NCBI GenBank assembly: GCA_037953625.1
Contig: CM075651.1
Coordinates: 133,080,501-133,144,500 of the forward strand
DNA from: Crotalaria pallida
Taxonomy: Eukaryota; Streptophyta; Magnoliopsida; Fabales; Fabaceae
Length of the DNA: 64,000 nt
Direction of reading: 5' to 3'
Below, in pieces: positions 11,514-23,718 of this stretch. Both the position numbers and the translations under genes were made by a program. The notes below the pieces were generated by a model that saw only the letters and a program-made list of their open reading frames with translations, ran no database searches and was not told the origin of the DNA. The stretch's first letter is position 1, and each line of letters starts with the position of its first letter.

Positions 11514-13040
11514 TTATTCTGATAATAACATTTGCCATCGAGCGATTCTTCCCGTTAAGGCCGGCTTCTCAAAGATATATTTAATTGGATCCATTTTAGA
11601 AATCAACCATGTAGTGTGACTCATCATATATTGCCTCAATCGGCGGGCTGCCCAAACCAAAGCACAACATGTGCGTTCTAGCAATGAGTATTTGATCTCG
11701 CAACTAGTGAACTTCTTACTCAGATAGTATATTGTCTGTTCATTTTTGCCTGATTCGTCATGTTGTCCTAACACACATCCCATGGACTCATCCAACACCG
11801 TTAGATACATTATTAGAGGTTTTCCGGGCACCGGAGGCATTAATACTGGAGGTTGCATTAAATATTGTTTTATTTTCTCAAACGCAAGCTGACAATCTTC
11901 ATTCCATTCAATAGTCTGATTTTTCCTCAATAATTTAAACATTGGCTCGCATGTTGCGTCAATTGTGAGATAAACCTGGAGATGTAGTTCAATCTTCCTA
12001 AAAAGCTTTTGACCTCCTTCTCAGTTCGAGGAGCAGGCATCTCCACTATAGCTCGGACTTTTTCTGGATCAATTTCAATTCCCTTTTGGCTGACTATGAA
12101 ACCTAACACTTTGCCAGATTTTACTCCAAAAATACACTTTGCCGGATTCAATTTGAGTTCATATTTCCGCAGTCTTTCGAAAAGCTTTCTCAAGTTATCA
12201 ATGTGTTCTTCTTCGGTTTTGGACTTGGCTATCATATCATCAACATACACCTCAATCTCCTTCTGCATCATGTCATGAAACAAAGTGACCATGGCTCTTT
12301 GATACGTTGCACCGGCGTTCTTCAAACCAAAAGGCATAACCCGATAACAAAAGGTTCCCCACAATGTGATGAAGGTGGTTTTTTCCCTATCTTCTGGGGC
12401 CATTTTAATCTGATTATAGCTGGAATAGTCATCCATAAAGGAGAACAATGCGTGATTCGCAGTATTGTCGATGAGGACATCTATGTGAGGTATAGGGAAA
12501 TCATCTTTTGGGCTGGCCCTATTCAGATCTCGATAGTCAACACAAACTCTTATCTTCCCCCCTTTTTTTGGTACTGGAACCACGTTGGCTACCCATTCAG
12601 GATATTTTGACACTGTTATAAATCTCGCTTCTAGCCATTTTTGTATTTCTTCTTTCACTTTCAACGAGATGTCAGTTTTCATCCTCCTTAATTTTTGTTT
12701 CACAGGTGGGCATTCAGGCTTTAATGGCAGCTTGTGCTCGACTATGTTACGATCCAATCCCGGCATATCTCGGTATGACCATGCAAAGACATCCTTGTAC
12801 TCATGTAACAACTGAACCAACCTTCTTCGTTCACCGATTTTCAAGATTGTTACGACTCTGATCTCTTTTTTATCATCCTCTGTCCCCAAGTTAACTACTT
12901 CAGTGGGCTCTTCATGAGGTTGAATTTCTCTAGCTTCTTGTTCAACCATTCGGAGTAATTCAGGATGTGTCTCCCAATTGTCATCATTATTCTCTTCTTC
13001 AGTCTGGCTAGGAAAGTGATCGAAATTGTATGGTGGGTTA
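11514..13040 (-). pseudogene. Ogre pol part 1: reverse transcriptase and RNase H
   Basis: The reverse transcriptase shows VDYRDLNRAS, FSFMDDYSSYNQIKM, MPFGLKNAGATYQRAM and the catalytic box YVDDMIAKS, then the connection to the first RNase H (QTIYYLSKKF, ERTCCALVWA). It copies element RNA into DNA. The reading frame is open upstream of the first methionine at 12949 back to about 13040, with an acidic EEENNDD stretch and the HEEPTEVVNLG motif that precedes RT in this lineage, so translation is expected to arrive by splicing from the protease exon. A one-base frameshift near 11955 and a TAA at 11514-11516 break the frame; the adjoining protein parts otherwise match the family well. Confidence 0.93.
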
Positions 13041-13299
13041 CTAACATGATCATTATTTTTTTTATTGTTATTATTATTATTTTTTTAAAAACGAAAAAAT
13101 CTATATATTTTTTTCATGATTATTATTATTATTATCCTTTTAAAGGAAAAGAAAAAAAGAAAACAAGATTAACGAAAACACATGCATTTATTCATGAAAA
13201 CTTATACTTGACAATATGAAATGGAGTACGCCCTTATTTAGTGCTAAGAAGAAATCAATGGCTTTGGGCGGAACCAATGACTTCGAAAACATTAATTAC
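13041..13299 (-). other. Predicted 259-bp intron between protease and reverse transcriptase of the Ogre element
   Basis: On the minus strand the protease frame runs into a stop at 13296-13298, exactly at a GTAATT donor (G at 13299). An acceptor ending CATGTTAG (A 13042, G 13041) lies just upstream of the RT frame. Removing this AT-rich segment leaves two bases of a codon on the protease side and one on the RT side, restoring one continuous frame. A protease-RT intron is established for Ogre elements; the exact sites here are my inference. Confidence 0.7.
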
Positions 13300-15885
13300 T
13301 TTTCTATGTGGCACAAGAGTCGTGGGAATTCCTCCTCTATCCAGTTGTTCAACACGGTGCCGGGCGGATGTTGGATTATGAAGCTATCCATATCATTAGA
13401 GCAATCATCCATCACTGCAGCAACATCCCTTACAAAATCGAATCCAGCACTGCTGAAGCTGTAGCTGATATGCGGAATGAGAATCCTGTCAACCTTGTAC
13501 TCACAATGCCCCAAACGGGCCAACCTCTTCTGCTTTTTCTCTTCGGCGATTCGGATCTTATCAACTTTTGTAGGTATATATCCTAATTCATACCGATCTT
13601 TGTTGTCATAGAGTATTGGCATATCAATTGGTCCTTGTTCATATTTTCCAAGCCCTTTGCCTGGCTGATACCCATTTTCTACCATGATTTTTGCCACCAT
13701 GAGAGAAGCTTCATAAGGTCTAGGCTTCAACAGGGGACATCCTTCTTTAACAAATGTGGCATTTGCTATCTCCAGTGCTTGGAAGGCCGTTTCAAAAGCC
13801 TCCTCAGCTGCTTCAATATAAGGAGTATTTGATGGTTGCGTCACCAATACATCTTCTTCCCCGGAAATGACTACAAGCTTCCCATTTGCGACAAACTTCA
13901 ACTTTTGATGCAAGGAAGAGGGTACCGCACCACTGGTATGGATCCAAGGTCTTAAGCAAGTATAAGTCGGGTTTATGTCCATTACTTGGAATAAGATCTG
14001 AAAAGTGCATGGTCCTATTTTCATAGGTAGTTCAATTTCCCCCACTGATTCTCTCCTTGATCCATCAAATGCTTTAACGATCATATTGCTTGGTTTCAAG
14101 AGGGATGTGTCAATCGGGAGCCTAGCAAAGGTTCTTTTGGTCATGACATTTAACGATGAACCGTTATCTATCAAAACCCTTGCCACCTGACAATCTCGAT
14201 ACATCATGGAAATGTGAAGGGCTTCGATATGACCAGTCCCCTCAGGTGGAATTTCGTCATCCGTGTAAGTGATGTAATTGTCAGCAACTATATTATTCAC
14301 TATGCCATCCAACCTTTCTACTGTGATATTATGGCTAACATGAGCCTGGTTCAGCACCTTCAGCAATACATTCCTGTGTGGTTCAGAATTTATTAGTAGA
14401 GATACTAACGAAATCCGAGCGGGTGTGTGGTTTAACTGGTCAATCACTTTATATTCACTTTGTTTGATAAACTTCAAGAATTCAAAAGCCTCTTCAGTAG
14501 AGACCTCTTTCTTGGTCTCAAAATCTTTTCGCTCTGGTTCTGGCCCGTCAGGACCCATTTTGGCACTATCAACCTCGGGAAATATGACCCCTTCTCCTAA
14601 TTTGCTAGTTTTTGCAAAAGATGGTTTTAATTCAACAGGACTATACATTCTTCCACTTCTAGTCATTCCCCCAACTCCAGCTATGTTGCTTACCTCTTTT
14701 GATTTGTCAGATACACCTGGGATACCAGTCAACGGCTTCCCGTACCTCCATGGCACTGATTTGTCCGACTTATAAGGGAAAGGGTTTGGCATCTCCCCTA
14801 TCACTGGTTCCCACTGGGCTTCAGAGGGGTGTAACAACGCATTATCTGGAATATCGAGCATCGGTTCAAACTTCTGAATCGTCGCTGGGATATCATTGGT
14901 ATCAAATTCATCACTTGAGCTTCCTATCATGTTGATTTCATTACTATAGCCTTTCTTCATTATCATGACCAGCTTGGCATCCATGAGTTTTTGCAACAAT
15001 CGTTTAAAATCATCACAATCTTCTAGAGTGTGACCTGTCCTCCCATGCATTTCACAAACTTCCAAATCGTTCCCCATTTCTTCTTTGACCAATACTTCAA
15101 TCAAACCTTGTTTACACATCTCTTGAAATATGAACCTCATAGGCATCTTAACATCCACTAATCGTTCTATGCACGTCTCTTCACAAAAACTTTCTACTGC
15201 ATTGACCCCTTGGCTGGAATGGTTAGGTAAAGGGTTCCCTGAGACATTAGGAGCCACTTGCTTGAAATCTAACCACTTTGAGTCGATTAGGTTTTGAACT
15301 TTATACTTGAACGCTTTGCAGTTTTCTACTGAATGGCCCACCACTCCTGAATGATATATACAAGCCGTATTTGGATCATACCAACGTCCCGGATTTTCAG
15401 GAACTTTCCTAGGGACGGGAGTCACCACTCCTCGTTTTTGAAGGAAAGTAAAAAGTTCAGTGTAAGACATTGGGATAGGATCGAAGTTTACGATCTTTCT
15501 ATCCTGGCTTTGGTATGTATTAGGTTGGTTTGGGTTTGTGTTTGGGTTAGTGTTTTTAATTTGTTGGGGAGGATGTGCATGGCTTGTGTTTGTGGTTGCT
15601 TGGGAAGTATAAGTTTGGTTTATGCTTGGGATCTGTGGAGGTAAATATGATTGGTTAGGGTTTATAGCTTGTGGTGTGAAATATGTTTGGGTGGGATTTT
15701 GTGGGTAATGAACAGTTGGTGCATGGTACTGGTGGGGGTTTTGATGAACATATGTATTCGGCTGATATTGAGTCCCCTGTGGGCGGGAGGTATAAGTATT
15801 GGTGTAAGCATTCTTAGAATAATGGTTGGCTCTTTGATATCCCTTCCCTTCATTAGTTACGGCATGAGTTTCTCCTTCCTTCTTT
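13300..15885 (-). pseudogene. Ogre protease region with degenerate zinc knuckle and G-patch
   Basis: The frame is open from about 15885 to the predicted splice donor. Order of parts: an Asn/Gln/Pro-rich segment after Gag, the Tat-type motif KIVNFDPIPMSYTELF (methionine at 15470), a cysteine/histidine cluster (CIYHSGVVGHSVENC) and a second one (CEMHGRTGHTLEDC). Next come the aspartic protease site LIDNGSSLNVM, and a G-patch (MVENGYQPGKGLGKYEQGP). The protease would cut the Gag-Pol polyprotein; G-patches behind the protease are typical of this lineage. A frameshift near 15885 separates it from Gag. Confidence 0.9.
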
Positions 15886-17010
15886 TTTCACAAAATTTGG
15901 TCTCTTTCCAGTGCTCGATCCGAGATTGTCTCCTGTGATCTTTCCACACCTTAATCCACTGTCAATTCGTTCTCCCACCTTTTTTAAAGCATTGAAGCTG
16001 TTAGCAGTACTACTCACCATGCGATCATAGTAGGGATTTTGAAGAGGCTCTATAAATAATGAGATTTGTTCCTCTTCCTCTATGCGAGGCATGACTTGGG
16101 CAGCCACGGCCCTCCACCTTTGTGTATATTCTCTAAAACTCTCATTCTACTTTTGGAACATACTTTGAAGCTGAGCGCGGTTAGGCGCCGAATCTTCATT
16201 GTACTTGTAGTACTTAACAAAAGCGTCAGCCAAGTCCCTGAAAGTTCTGATATTGTCTTTTTCTAATCGTATATACCACTTCAAAGCCCCGACAATGAGA
16301 CTATCTTGGAAGCAATGAATCAATAACGTATCATCCTTGTGGTATGCCGACATTTTCCGTACATACATATGGAGGTGAGTATTTGGGCAGGTAGTTCCAT
16401 TGTACTTCTCAAATTCTGGCAGCTTGAATTTTGGGGGCAAAATAACTTCCGGGACTAAACACATCTCAAAAGCATCTTTTAGTCCTTGATAGTTTGCTCC
16501 TTCAATTGCTTTCAATCTTTCCTCTATCAGATCCAACTTCTCTTTCTCCTTGCCTTGAGTGCCATTAGGAAAGTGTGGTTTATTCCCCCCAAGCCTTGCC
16601 CCGGGTATGTGCGGAATGAGATGGGCTTGTGGCCCAGAAGTGATGTATGATTGGTGAACCACATGTGTAGGGTCTTCTTCAGCGTCGACGTGCGGAGTTA
16701 GTTCCTCATGAACAGGAACCTCTTCAGCGAAAGGTGGGACATATCCTGGAGGAAGTCCGTAGGGTGGCCAATTGACCGTAGAGTATACGTGTTGCCCAGA
16801 TGCACCGTGTTGATCATTACGAACGTTTGGGGTGAAACCCGGAGGATATTGGGGAGAAACAAGCTGTTCCACATCATCGGTTTTAGGATTCCCATTCCCA
16901 TTTGATTCATTTTTTTGTAATGTGAGTATCATTTCCATCATCTTATTCATTTGACTCTTGAGTTCTGCTAACTCCGTATCGTTCTTTTGATTCGTCTCAC
17001 GTTCTTCCAT
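15853..17010 (-). pseudogene. Ogre Gag
   Basis: The likely start is the methionine at 17010 (MEERETNQKND), followed by a short coiled-coil-like stretch, a Pro/Tyr-rich linker (WPPYGLPPGYVPPF) and the retrotransposon Gag core (LKLPEFEKYNGTTCP-like, MSAYHKDDTLLIHCFQDSL, ALKWYIRLE, DAFVKYYKYNED). The core continues beyond a TAG at 16147-16149 with ESFREYTQRWRAVAAQV, the same frame, so one nonsense change splits it. A frameshift near 15885 sends the frame to a stop at 15853. An upstream in-frame methionine at 17160 is less likely because the residues between are unlike Gag. Confidence 0.92.
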
Positions 17011-17277
17011 AATCTTGACTTGCAATCGAGTCCGATAAGGGTGCTTTGGAGGCAGTTTTCCTAATTTCCATATTTTTGAATATTTAATAAAAAAATTATG
17101 AAAGATGAAGAAATGAATGAATGAATGATTGTGATCCAAAATTGTAAATTTAATTGCCAAATCTCCATTATTACAAAATCAAATTCCAACGAAAAAAACA
17201 CAGAAAAACTCATCTAGTCCTAACATTATTGCTGCAATCGCTTATTCTAAAAAAATAAAATCCTCTTTACTCTTACT

Positions 17278-19160
17278 TCAACAGAAATTTCCAAAATATT
17301 CCAATTCTTCCTTGATGGTGACTAAGAATTCTCGGGCCTTCCCAGGTGGTGCTTCCTCCTCAGCTTCTTCAGCTTCTCTTGCCCTTTTTTGTGCTTTCCT
17401 TGCAAGTCCTTGGATATCATTAAGAAGTTGGCAGGTTTTTTGGAGAAGATCTTTGCGCTGCTCTTCAAAGTGTTGACTTCTATCACTCCAATAGACTCTA
17501 TCCGCATCCAGGGACACTTTTTCTTCTTGTAACAGAAAAATAGTTTTGCTGCTTTCCTCTAGTTTTGACTTTAAATATTTTAATTCCGAATGCATGGCTC
17601 CATTTTTTTGGTTGAGGGAAGCAATCATTTTGTTTTTCTCAGAAAGTGAATCATCAAGGTCTGAGTATTTGTTTTTCCATCTTCGAGTTTGTTGTTCCAT
17701 CCAAGAAGACCTTCCTTTTTCAACTTGCATCTCCTCTTCAATCCTTCGCAACTTGTTATTCCATAACTCCTTAGCTTCAAGCTCTCTTTCCTTCAGTTGT
17801 TGGTACATTATCTCGTATCTTCCTTCAGCCTCGGCAACATAATCAAATGGTTCATTGAAATTATGGATAGAAAGATGAGGACCTTCAACTTTAGGGGCTA
17901 CAAAGCCTTTTTCGCGGTTAGCCTGCCATAGAGGATATCCGGGAGTAGTTCCTGTAGAAGATCCTTGCTTCACATATCGAACGTCTTTCCAGGCTTCGGT
18001 GGCTTCTTTGACTTTCTTGGCTACATTTTCGTCACTGTACGAGAATTCAAAATCAGCTAGTCCATGGGTCATGGGGATAAATTGCTTTGACCCCAACTGT
18101 CTTCTAACTAGGGCAGGAGCATAGCCAGCAACTCCCCATGGGCCTATGAGAGGAACCCAAGGCTTATCTCCACACCTATATACTGCATAGGTATGAGACA
18201 TCCAGGGAGCCATCCAAATTACTTCTTGCAAATCTAGGAAGAACATGATCCACTGATTCTTTGTCGGCATTTCAAGAGGCCATGCCGCATTACCATATTC
18301 TCTTGCTGGGTTATGAAACCCCGGTCTATACAGATTCCATTCGATCTTAGGGAAATCAAAGCAGGTTAGGACGGGAAGATGACTGATCATCCAGATGGTC
18401 AAGAGCTGAGTACAACCTCGGAATCGTCCCCTCTTATTAAGTCTACAATGATTCAATGATCGGATAGTTTCCGCCAAGATGGGTATTGCTGGATTCACCT
18501 TATGCTCTATTTGCTCAAATAGTTTGACTATCTGACCATCAATTTGCCCCTTTACCCTTGGAAAGATTACTAATCCATAAATGGCAAGAGCAAACGCAAT
18601 CAGTCCATGATCTATATCTATGTTGTTTTGGACAAACTGTAAGAGATAGTGAGCACTCAGGTTACCCTTCTTATCTATCATCTGATCTTGAATTTCACTG
18701 ACATGAATGTCCAACAATCTTGAGAGTATCCTTGCAGTAGTTTTCCTTTCGTAAGGGAAATAGACCTTTTCTTTTGAAGGTATATCCACATTTATTATTT
18801 TGTAATACTCTTCGATCGTAGGAACCATGTCAATGTGATGGAAGGTAAAGCATCGGAGCGAAGGATCCCAGAAGTGTAGCATAGCCTTCAACATCGGAAT
18901 GTTGGTCGGACTTGAATAAGGAATGCTATGAGCCCATATTTCTTAGCAAAGTCTTCGGACCTTCTCATTTGTTGCCAAACTTGTTTCAGAACTCTCAAAT
19001 CGTTTGGTTCAAAGTCAATTTTCCCTATTGCTGGCAAGGGGATAACGACTCCCTTAGGCAGGCAATCTCCTTCTTCTCGCTGTATAGCTTCTGACTCTTC
19101 TATGACTTTTGACCTATCTTCAACCACAACGGACTGGGAGGACATGCTGAATTTATCCAT
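17278..19160 (-). pseudogene. Ogre ORF1 (DUF7745-like with C-terminal coiled coil), frameshifted
   Basis: Ogre elements carry an additional ORF between 5' LTR and gag, of unknown function; this is that ORF. It starts at the methionine at 19160 (MDKFSMSS...), passes a frameshift near 18895-18915, and continues with ALKAML-like HFWDPSLRCFTF and VPTIEEYYKIINVDIP, the DUF7745 signature. A WNLYRPGFHNPAREYGNAAW segment lies midway. The last 170 or so residues are rich in Glu/Lys/Arg and form a long coiled coil (LKERELEAKELWNNKLRRIE onwards). The total of about 625 residues over both frames is normal for the family. Confidence 0.88.
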
Positions 19161-19720
19161 GCTTTCGAAGAATTGGAGTAATAATCTGAGATTTAGCAAT
19201 AATGTTACAATTTTGGACCGTGAATGCAAATGGGTATGTGTAAGCAAATACGAAATAAAAGAAAACGAGGATTTATTTTTAATGCAAGCTGGTTAATTGA
19301 TGCATAGCTTTAAAAGGAAATTCCAAAGACACGAAGTAATTTCTAAAGTCAAAAAGATGCAAAGGGTAGGTTCTATGACTCCTATCAACAGGTCCCCAAA
19401 CTGCCCCTTGTCATGATCAATTTGATTAACAAAGGGTCTCCTATCCTTGCCCATCGTAGGCTTCAAACGGAAAGGATTCAGCTTGAGCGAGGGGTTTTCA
19501 TGAGCCTATACAGAGACCGAAGGTCTCTCAAGGCAACATTACTTAACCCTCTATCTAAACCTAAAAGGTGTTGGGTCCGGGTATAGGGCTTATGCATGGA
19601 AACAATAAATAATCAATAAGGCACAAGTATGTAGAAATAAAAATGAAAAACCAAACAAAAAAGAAATTTAAATCAAACAATACATAGAGACCAAAAAAAT
19701 CATGGCTTAACCCTCAAATT
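19161..19720 (-). other. 5' untranslated leader of the Ogre-like element
   Basis: Lies between primer site and ORF1. It contains no long ORF on the minus strand. Confidence 0.7.
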
Positions 19721-19738
19721 TCCCCAGTGGAGTCGCCA
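19721..19738 (-). other. Primer-binding site of the Ogre-like element
   Basis: On the minus strand this is TGGCGACTCCACTGGGGA, two bases inside the 5' LTR. Ogre/Tat elements are reported to prime from a tRNA-Arg with this kind of 3' end; the match is from memory. Confidence 0.85.
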
Positions 19739-19740
19739 GC

Positions 19741-21797
19741 TGTCGCAACCATCCCGAAGGGCGCCGCGAAAAAAATAATTATTTATTTAATATTTAAATT
19801 AATTAAAGAGATTTGGAGTCGCCACCAATTGATTTATCCATAAAAAAATGGAATGGTGCAATTGGACACCTAAAAAAAATGGTCTGCATATCAGAGTTTG
19901 GATTAGGGGGTTGATTACGAGCAGGGAAGGTATTAGCACCCTACCACGTCCGTTCTAAGAACGGTTACCTATTTGGTCTATATTATTTGTTTGATTAATT
20001 TGGTTTGGTTTTCAATTATTAATATTAAAAAAAATGTTTATTATTTTTTTATTTTATATGTCCCATTTTTATCAGCATATTATCAAAGATGATAAGTGAC
20101 TATGATAGAGAAATGGGTTGCCTAAATAGCAATTTTTCTGTGGAATAAAATCAAATCCTATAACATTTGGATATAACAATGGTGAATTTAAAATTTCTAT
20201 TTTAGTAAAGATTTACAGCAATAAAAAAAATTAGTTCTAAAATTATTTCAAAATGATTTGTTTACAAAATTTCCTTTTCGATATAATATTAGGTTGCGGT
20301 AAAAAAAAGGTTCTAAACTTGTAAGCAAAATTATTATCTTTGAAATAATTATTTTTAATTCTTTATATTCACCATTGTTATAACGGTTAAGGATCAATGA
20401 ATTTATTCACATTGATTTTAACACTAAAAAGAGATTTAACGAAATATTTACTTTGATTTTTGACATTTAGATTTAGCCAACACTCATGGCCAACTCTAAT
20501 ATAAAAATATGCCTCAAGATAATTAGGTAAAATTTACGGAACCGTAAGTCCGTAACCACGGCCTTTTCCTAATTTCTATCGTCGGCGACTTTAAAGTATT
20601 ACTTTTACCTTAAAATTCCAAACTTGTAAATTTTTTAGAACCAAACCCAGCCAATACTCATGGCCAAATCAGATTGTAAAGAAATGCCTCAAGACTAATG
20701 GATAGACTTTTGTGTAACCGTCACTCCGGACATCTTCCAAATTTTCCGTCATCGGCAAAAATTCTTTAATTAGCGTGGCGTATTAACAAAAGTTGAAACA
20801 GTAGGCGAATACTTTCATAATTAATGGATAATGCAAGAAAAGAACCTTTGTGATTTGATTGTCTTGTCATATACCACTTGATACAGTTTTATGACTAAAA
20901 AAAATAAAATTTATTATTCAACAATCAAAAACGATTCATAAAAAATAATAATTAAAATCTCAACAATTGAAATATAAAAGACTACATTTTTATTTTTTAA
21001 TATTTTTTAAAAAAAAAACTGAAAAGCAAAAGAGATGAAAAGAGGTACCTGGAATGGACGAAGGGAGTATTACTGTGTTGAAGGCCATGGACTTAGACTG
21101 GCAGAGGAAGTGTTTTATTATTCAGCACAAAAACCGAGAAAATGAGACTAAAGACTGAAGTAGAAGAGTAGTAGGCACGGAAATCGAAGCACAATATTTT
21201 TTTTAGAGCAAATTGCTTCTAAAAAAAATCTTTGTTTTCAAAATTGTGTACCGAATTCTGTTCCGAAATTGTGAGGAGAAGAGCTCTATTTATAGAGAAA
21301 AAAATTAGGTTAAGAAAAATAGGGTTTCTCCAATAGGCTTTGAAAGCCCAGTGGAATATTCCCTGGTTTATTTCCTAATCAAATCTTTTAAATTTGTTAA
21401 AGATCAATTCTCAATCTTTTAAAATCAAAACAAATATGATGATAATCCTTTTATACATAAAACAAATCCTTTTAAAAAAAAATTATCTTTATCCTCACAA
21501 AAAACTTATCAAATCTTTTACCAAAAACACATTTTTATCTTATCTTTTTTTTTAAATTCGTTTTTTTTTTATTTTTTACAAAAAAACTTTTTTTTTTCAA
21601 AATCTCTTCTTATTTTTTATTCTTATTTTTTAAATAACCCCAAAAATAACTCAATACACAAGAATAATACATTCAAACAAGCTTTTTATTTTTTCTCACT
21701 ATTTATTTAATTATACAAATTTGAGAATAAAAATTTAATTAACCCAAAATTTTTACAAAATAATATTTTTGACCCCAGACAAAATTGGGTGTCAACA
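19741..21797 (-). repeat. 5' LTR of the Ogre-like element
   Basis: A 2057-bp copy of the 4444-6485 LTR with about 1.4 percent substitutions by eye. It should contain the element promoter. Followed on the right by AACAC at 21798-21802, the second copy of the target duplication. Confidence 0.95.
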
Positions 21798-21802
21798 AAC
21801 AC

Positions 21803-23322
21803 CCTCAAAGGCATTTTCGTTCACGAAAATATGAAATGGAGACCAAAAAGTCGAAAGTGGGAGCCAAAAAGCAATTCCCCTTGATTTAAAGCCTTAGAAT
21901 GGGGAGCTCAAAATTGTTAAAAAGATCATCCTTGGCCCAAAACAACGAGAACAAAATAATTGGAATAACAGTTCCTGTTTCGTAGTTCTTTTCTAATGTA
22001 GACTTCATTCGAGAAACATTACTTTCCAAATCATTTCTCACATGGCATATAGGAAATTCCCTTCAGACTTCCCCACATTTTCAATAATCATAGTTTCTTT
22101 TGAATTATTGTCTACTTTCTTTTGAAATATGATCTTCTAAAATTTGAGGAGCAAGGAAGTCCACCATACTAAAATTCACATTAATATTATTTATCTTTAC
22201 TTTATTCCTTTTATAACGGGCATTCCCAATCATGTGAACACTTTTCTTTTTTTTTTCTTTTTTTTATAATTGTGACCACTTTTATTTATGGCGACCACCT
22301 TTTGCCCATTCACATTTCTCTTATTTTTGAAACATTGATTTTCTTTTTTCTTGAATAAGTTGCATTAACTTTAGTATATTTACATTGCTAATTTCACAAT
22401 TACCTTTAATTTGCATCCTAATTCTTCTTTTCCTTCATTACGTCATCCTTATTCATGTTTTCCTTATTTCTCTCCATATAAATCATTTGGAGAAAACAAA
22501 TTTTAATACCGAATCATATTTTGTATGATTTTGATGATTTGTTCCTCAATTTTCCGATCACGCATATTTTTCAAGTAGTTTTCGTTCCTATCTTTGCATT
22601 TGGACCACCATGCAGGGGACCTGAAAAGCAATTGCTTATCTTCAACTCTACTCTATCCTCTATGTGCTTACCCTAGTTTTTCAATTACAACTTCTAACAC
22701 TCGATTTTTTACTATATCTTCTAATTTGTCACGGTTGGTCTCTTAGGGCAAACCATCCACAAATTCAACAAAGAAAATGAAGTCACTCATATTCCATCCT
22801 GCATGTTTTGCCTTTCAAATCAAACACACCTAAAACTGGGCTTTAGATAAATCAACCCCAACACAAATACAAGCATATTTTCCTCTCTTTTTGGCGGAGG
22901 GTATTTCAATCAACCCTAACAGAACAATCAATGATATCGTCAATAAAATTAAAAAAAATTATCATAACCATAATACTCAATTGATTATCTCAATGAAACG
23001 AAAAGTTTCATCATAATTATAATAGTCAACTACCTATCCCGAAAACCTAACCCAAACTCATGTATACCACCTTTAAAAAAAAAGGAAATGGTTAAAGAAG
23101 CAAATGTAGTATGAAAGTGTGGTTTTTTTATCATTTCGAAAAAAGAGAAAATGTAGATTTATAATACTTTTTCCAAATCTAAGAACTTCGAGAAGTACCC
23201 TAAAAAAATATAAGTACAACAAATATATGGGTTCAATTTTTTTTCCCAATTAAAAAGAAAAAAATGTTGTGCAACACAAAAATGTCTCAAAAGTCAAAAC
23301 AAGGTTAATACTTAATACTAAT

Positions 23323-23326
<4 letters not shown>
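21803..23326. other. Intergenic; no gene seen
   Basis: AT-rich sequence with scattered homopolymer runs. I found no coding exon or bounded repeat in it. Confidence 0.5.

Positions 23327-23380
<54 letters not shown>
23327..23380. repeat. 54-base poly(A) tract
   Basis: An uninterrupted run of A from 23327 to 23380, about 340 bp upstream of the 14-3-3 start codon. The length could be partly an assembly artefact. Confidence 0.9.
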
Positions 23381-23382
<2 letters not shown>

Positions 23383-23572
23383 CACAGACACACTCACACC
23401 GTGGTACGTTCAATTTTGCAATAAGTACAGCTAAGCATTGCACCTCTGTCTCATGTCTCATGTCTCTCTCTTTCATCACGATTTGCGCGCTTCCTCTTTC
23501 AAACTCACGGATCCAACGGTGGAGATTTCGGTCTTCCCTTGACCCCCCACAACACGCTCGATCATTAACCAC

Positions 23573-23579
23573 TATATAA
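23573..23579 (+). promoter_or_regulatory. Candidate TATA box of the 14-3-3 gene
   Basis: TATATAA lies 140 bp before the ATG, followed by a C/T-rich leader typical of plant 5' UTRs. Position is plausible; the transcription start is not known. Confidence 0.5.
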
Positions 23580-23718
23580 CCACTCCACCCTTCTTTCCCC
23601 TTCTTACCCGCACCCACCCCTCTTTCCCATTCATTCTTCTTCCTTTTTCCCTTCGCCTCCTCCTTTGTGTTTTTAACTGCTACCATCTTTGCTCTTTCAT
23701 CTATCTCTCTCTGTAACA

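Larger units (their letters stand above)
4444..21797 (-). mobile_element. Ogre/Tat-type Ty3/gypsy retrotransposon, structurally complete, reading frames broken
   Basis: This 17.35-kb minus-strand element is bounded by two near-identical LTRs beginning TGTTG and ending CAACA/GACA, and by an exact 5-bp duplication AACAC (4439-4443 and 21798-21802). Reading from the right: 5' LTR, tRNA primer site, ORF1, gag, protease with G-patch, a predicted intron, RT-RNase H, second RNase H, integrase, a 3' untranslated region with a minisatellite, polypurine tract, 3' LTR. An extra ORF before gag, dual RNase H and an intron between protease and RT are known marks of the Ogre/Tat lineage. Breaks seen are a frameshift near 18905 in ORF1, TAG at 16147-16149, a frameshift near 15885, a frameshift near 11955, TAA at 11514-11516 and TGA at 11313-11315. 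By hand alignment the LTRs differ at about 30 substitutions plus small A/T-run indels. Confidence 0.95.
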
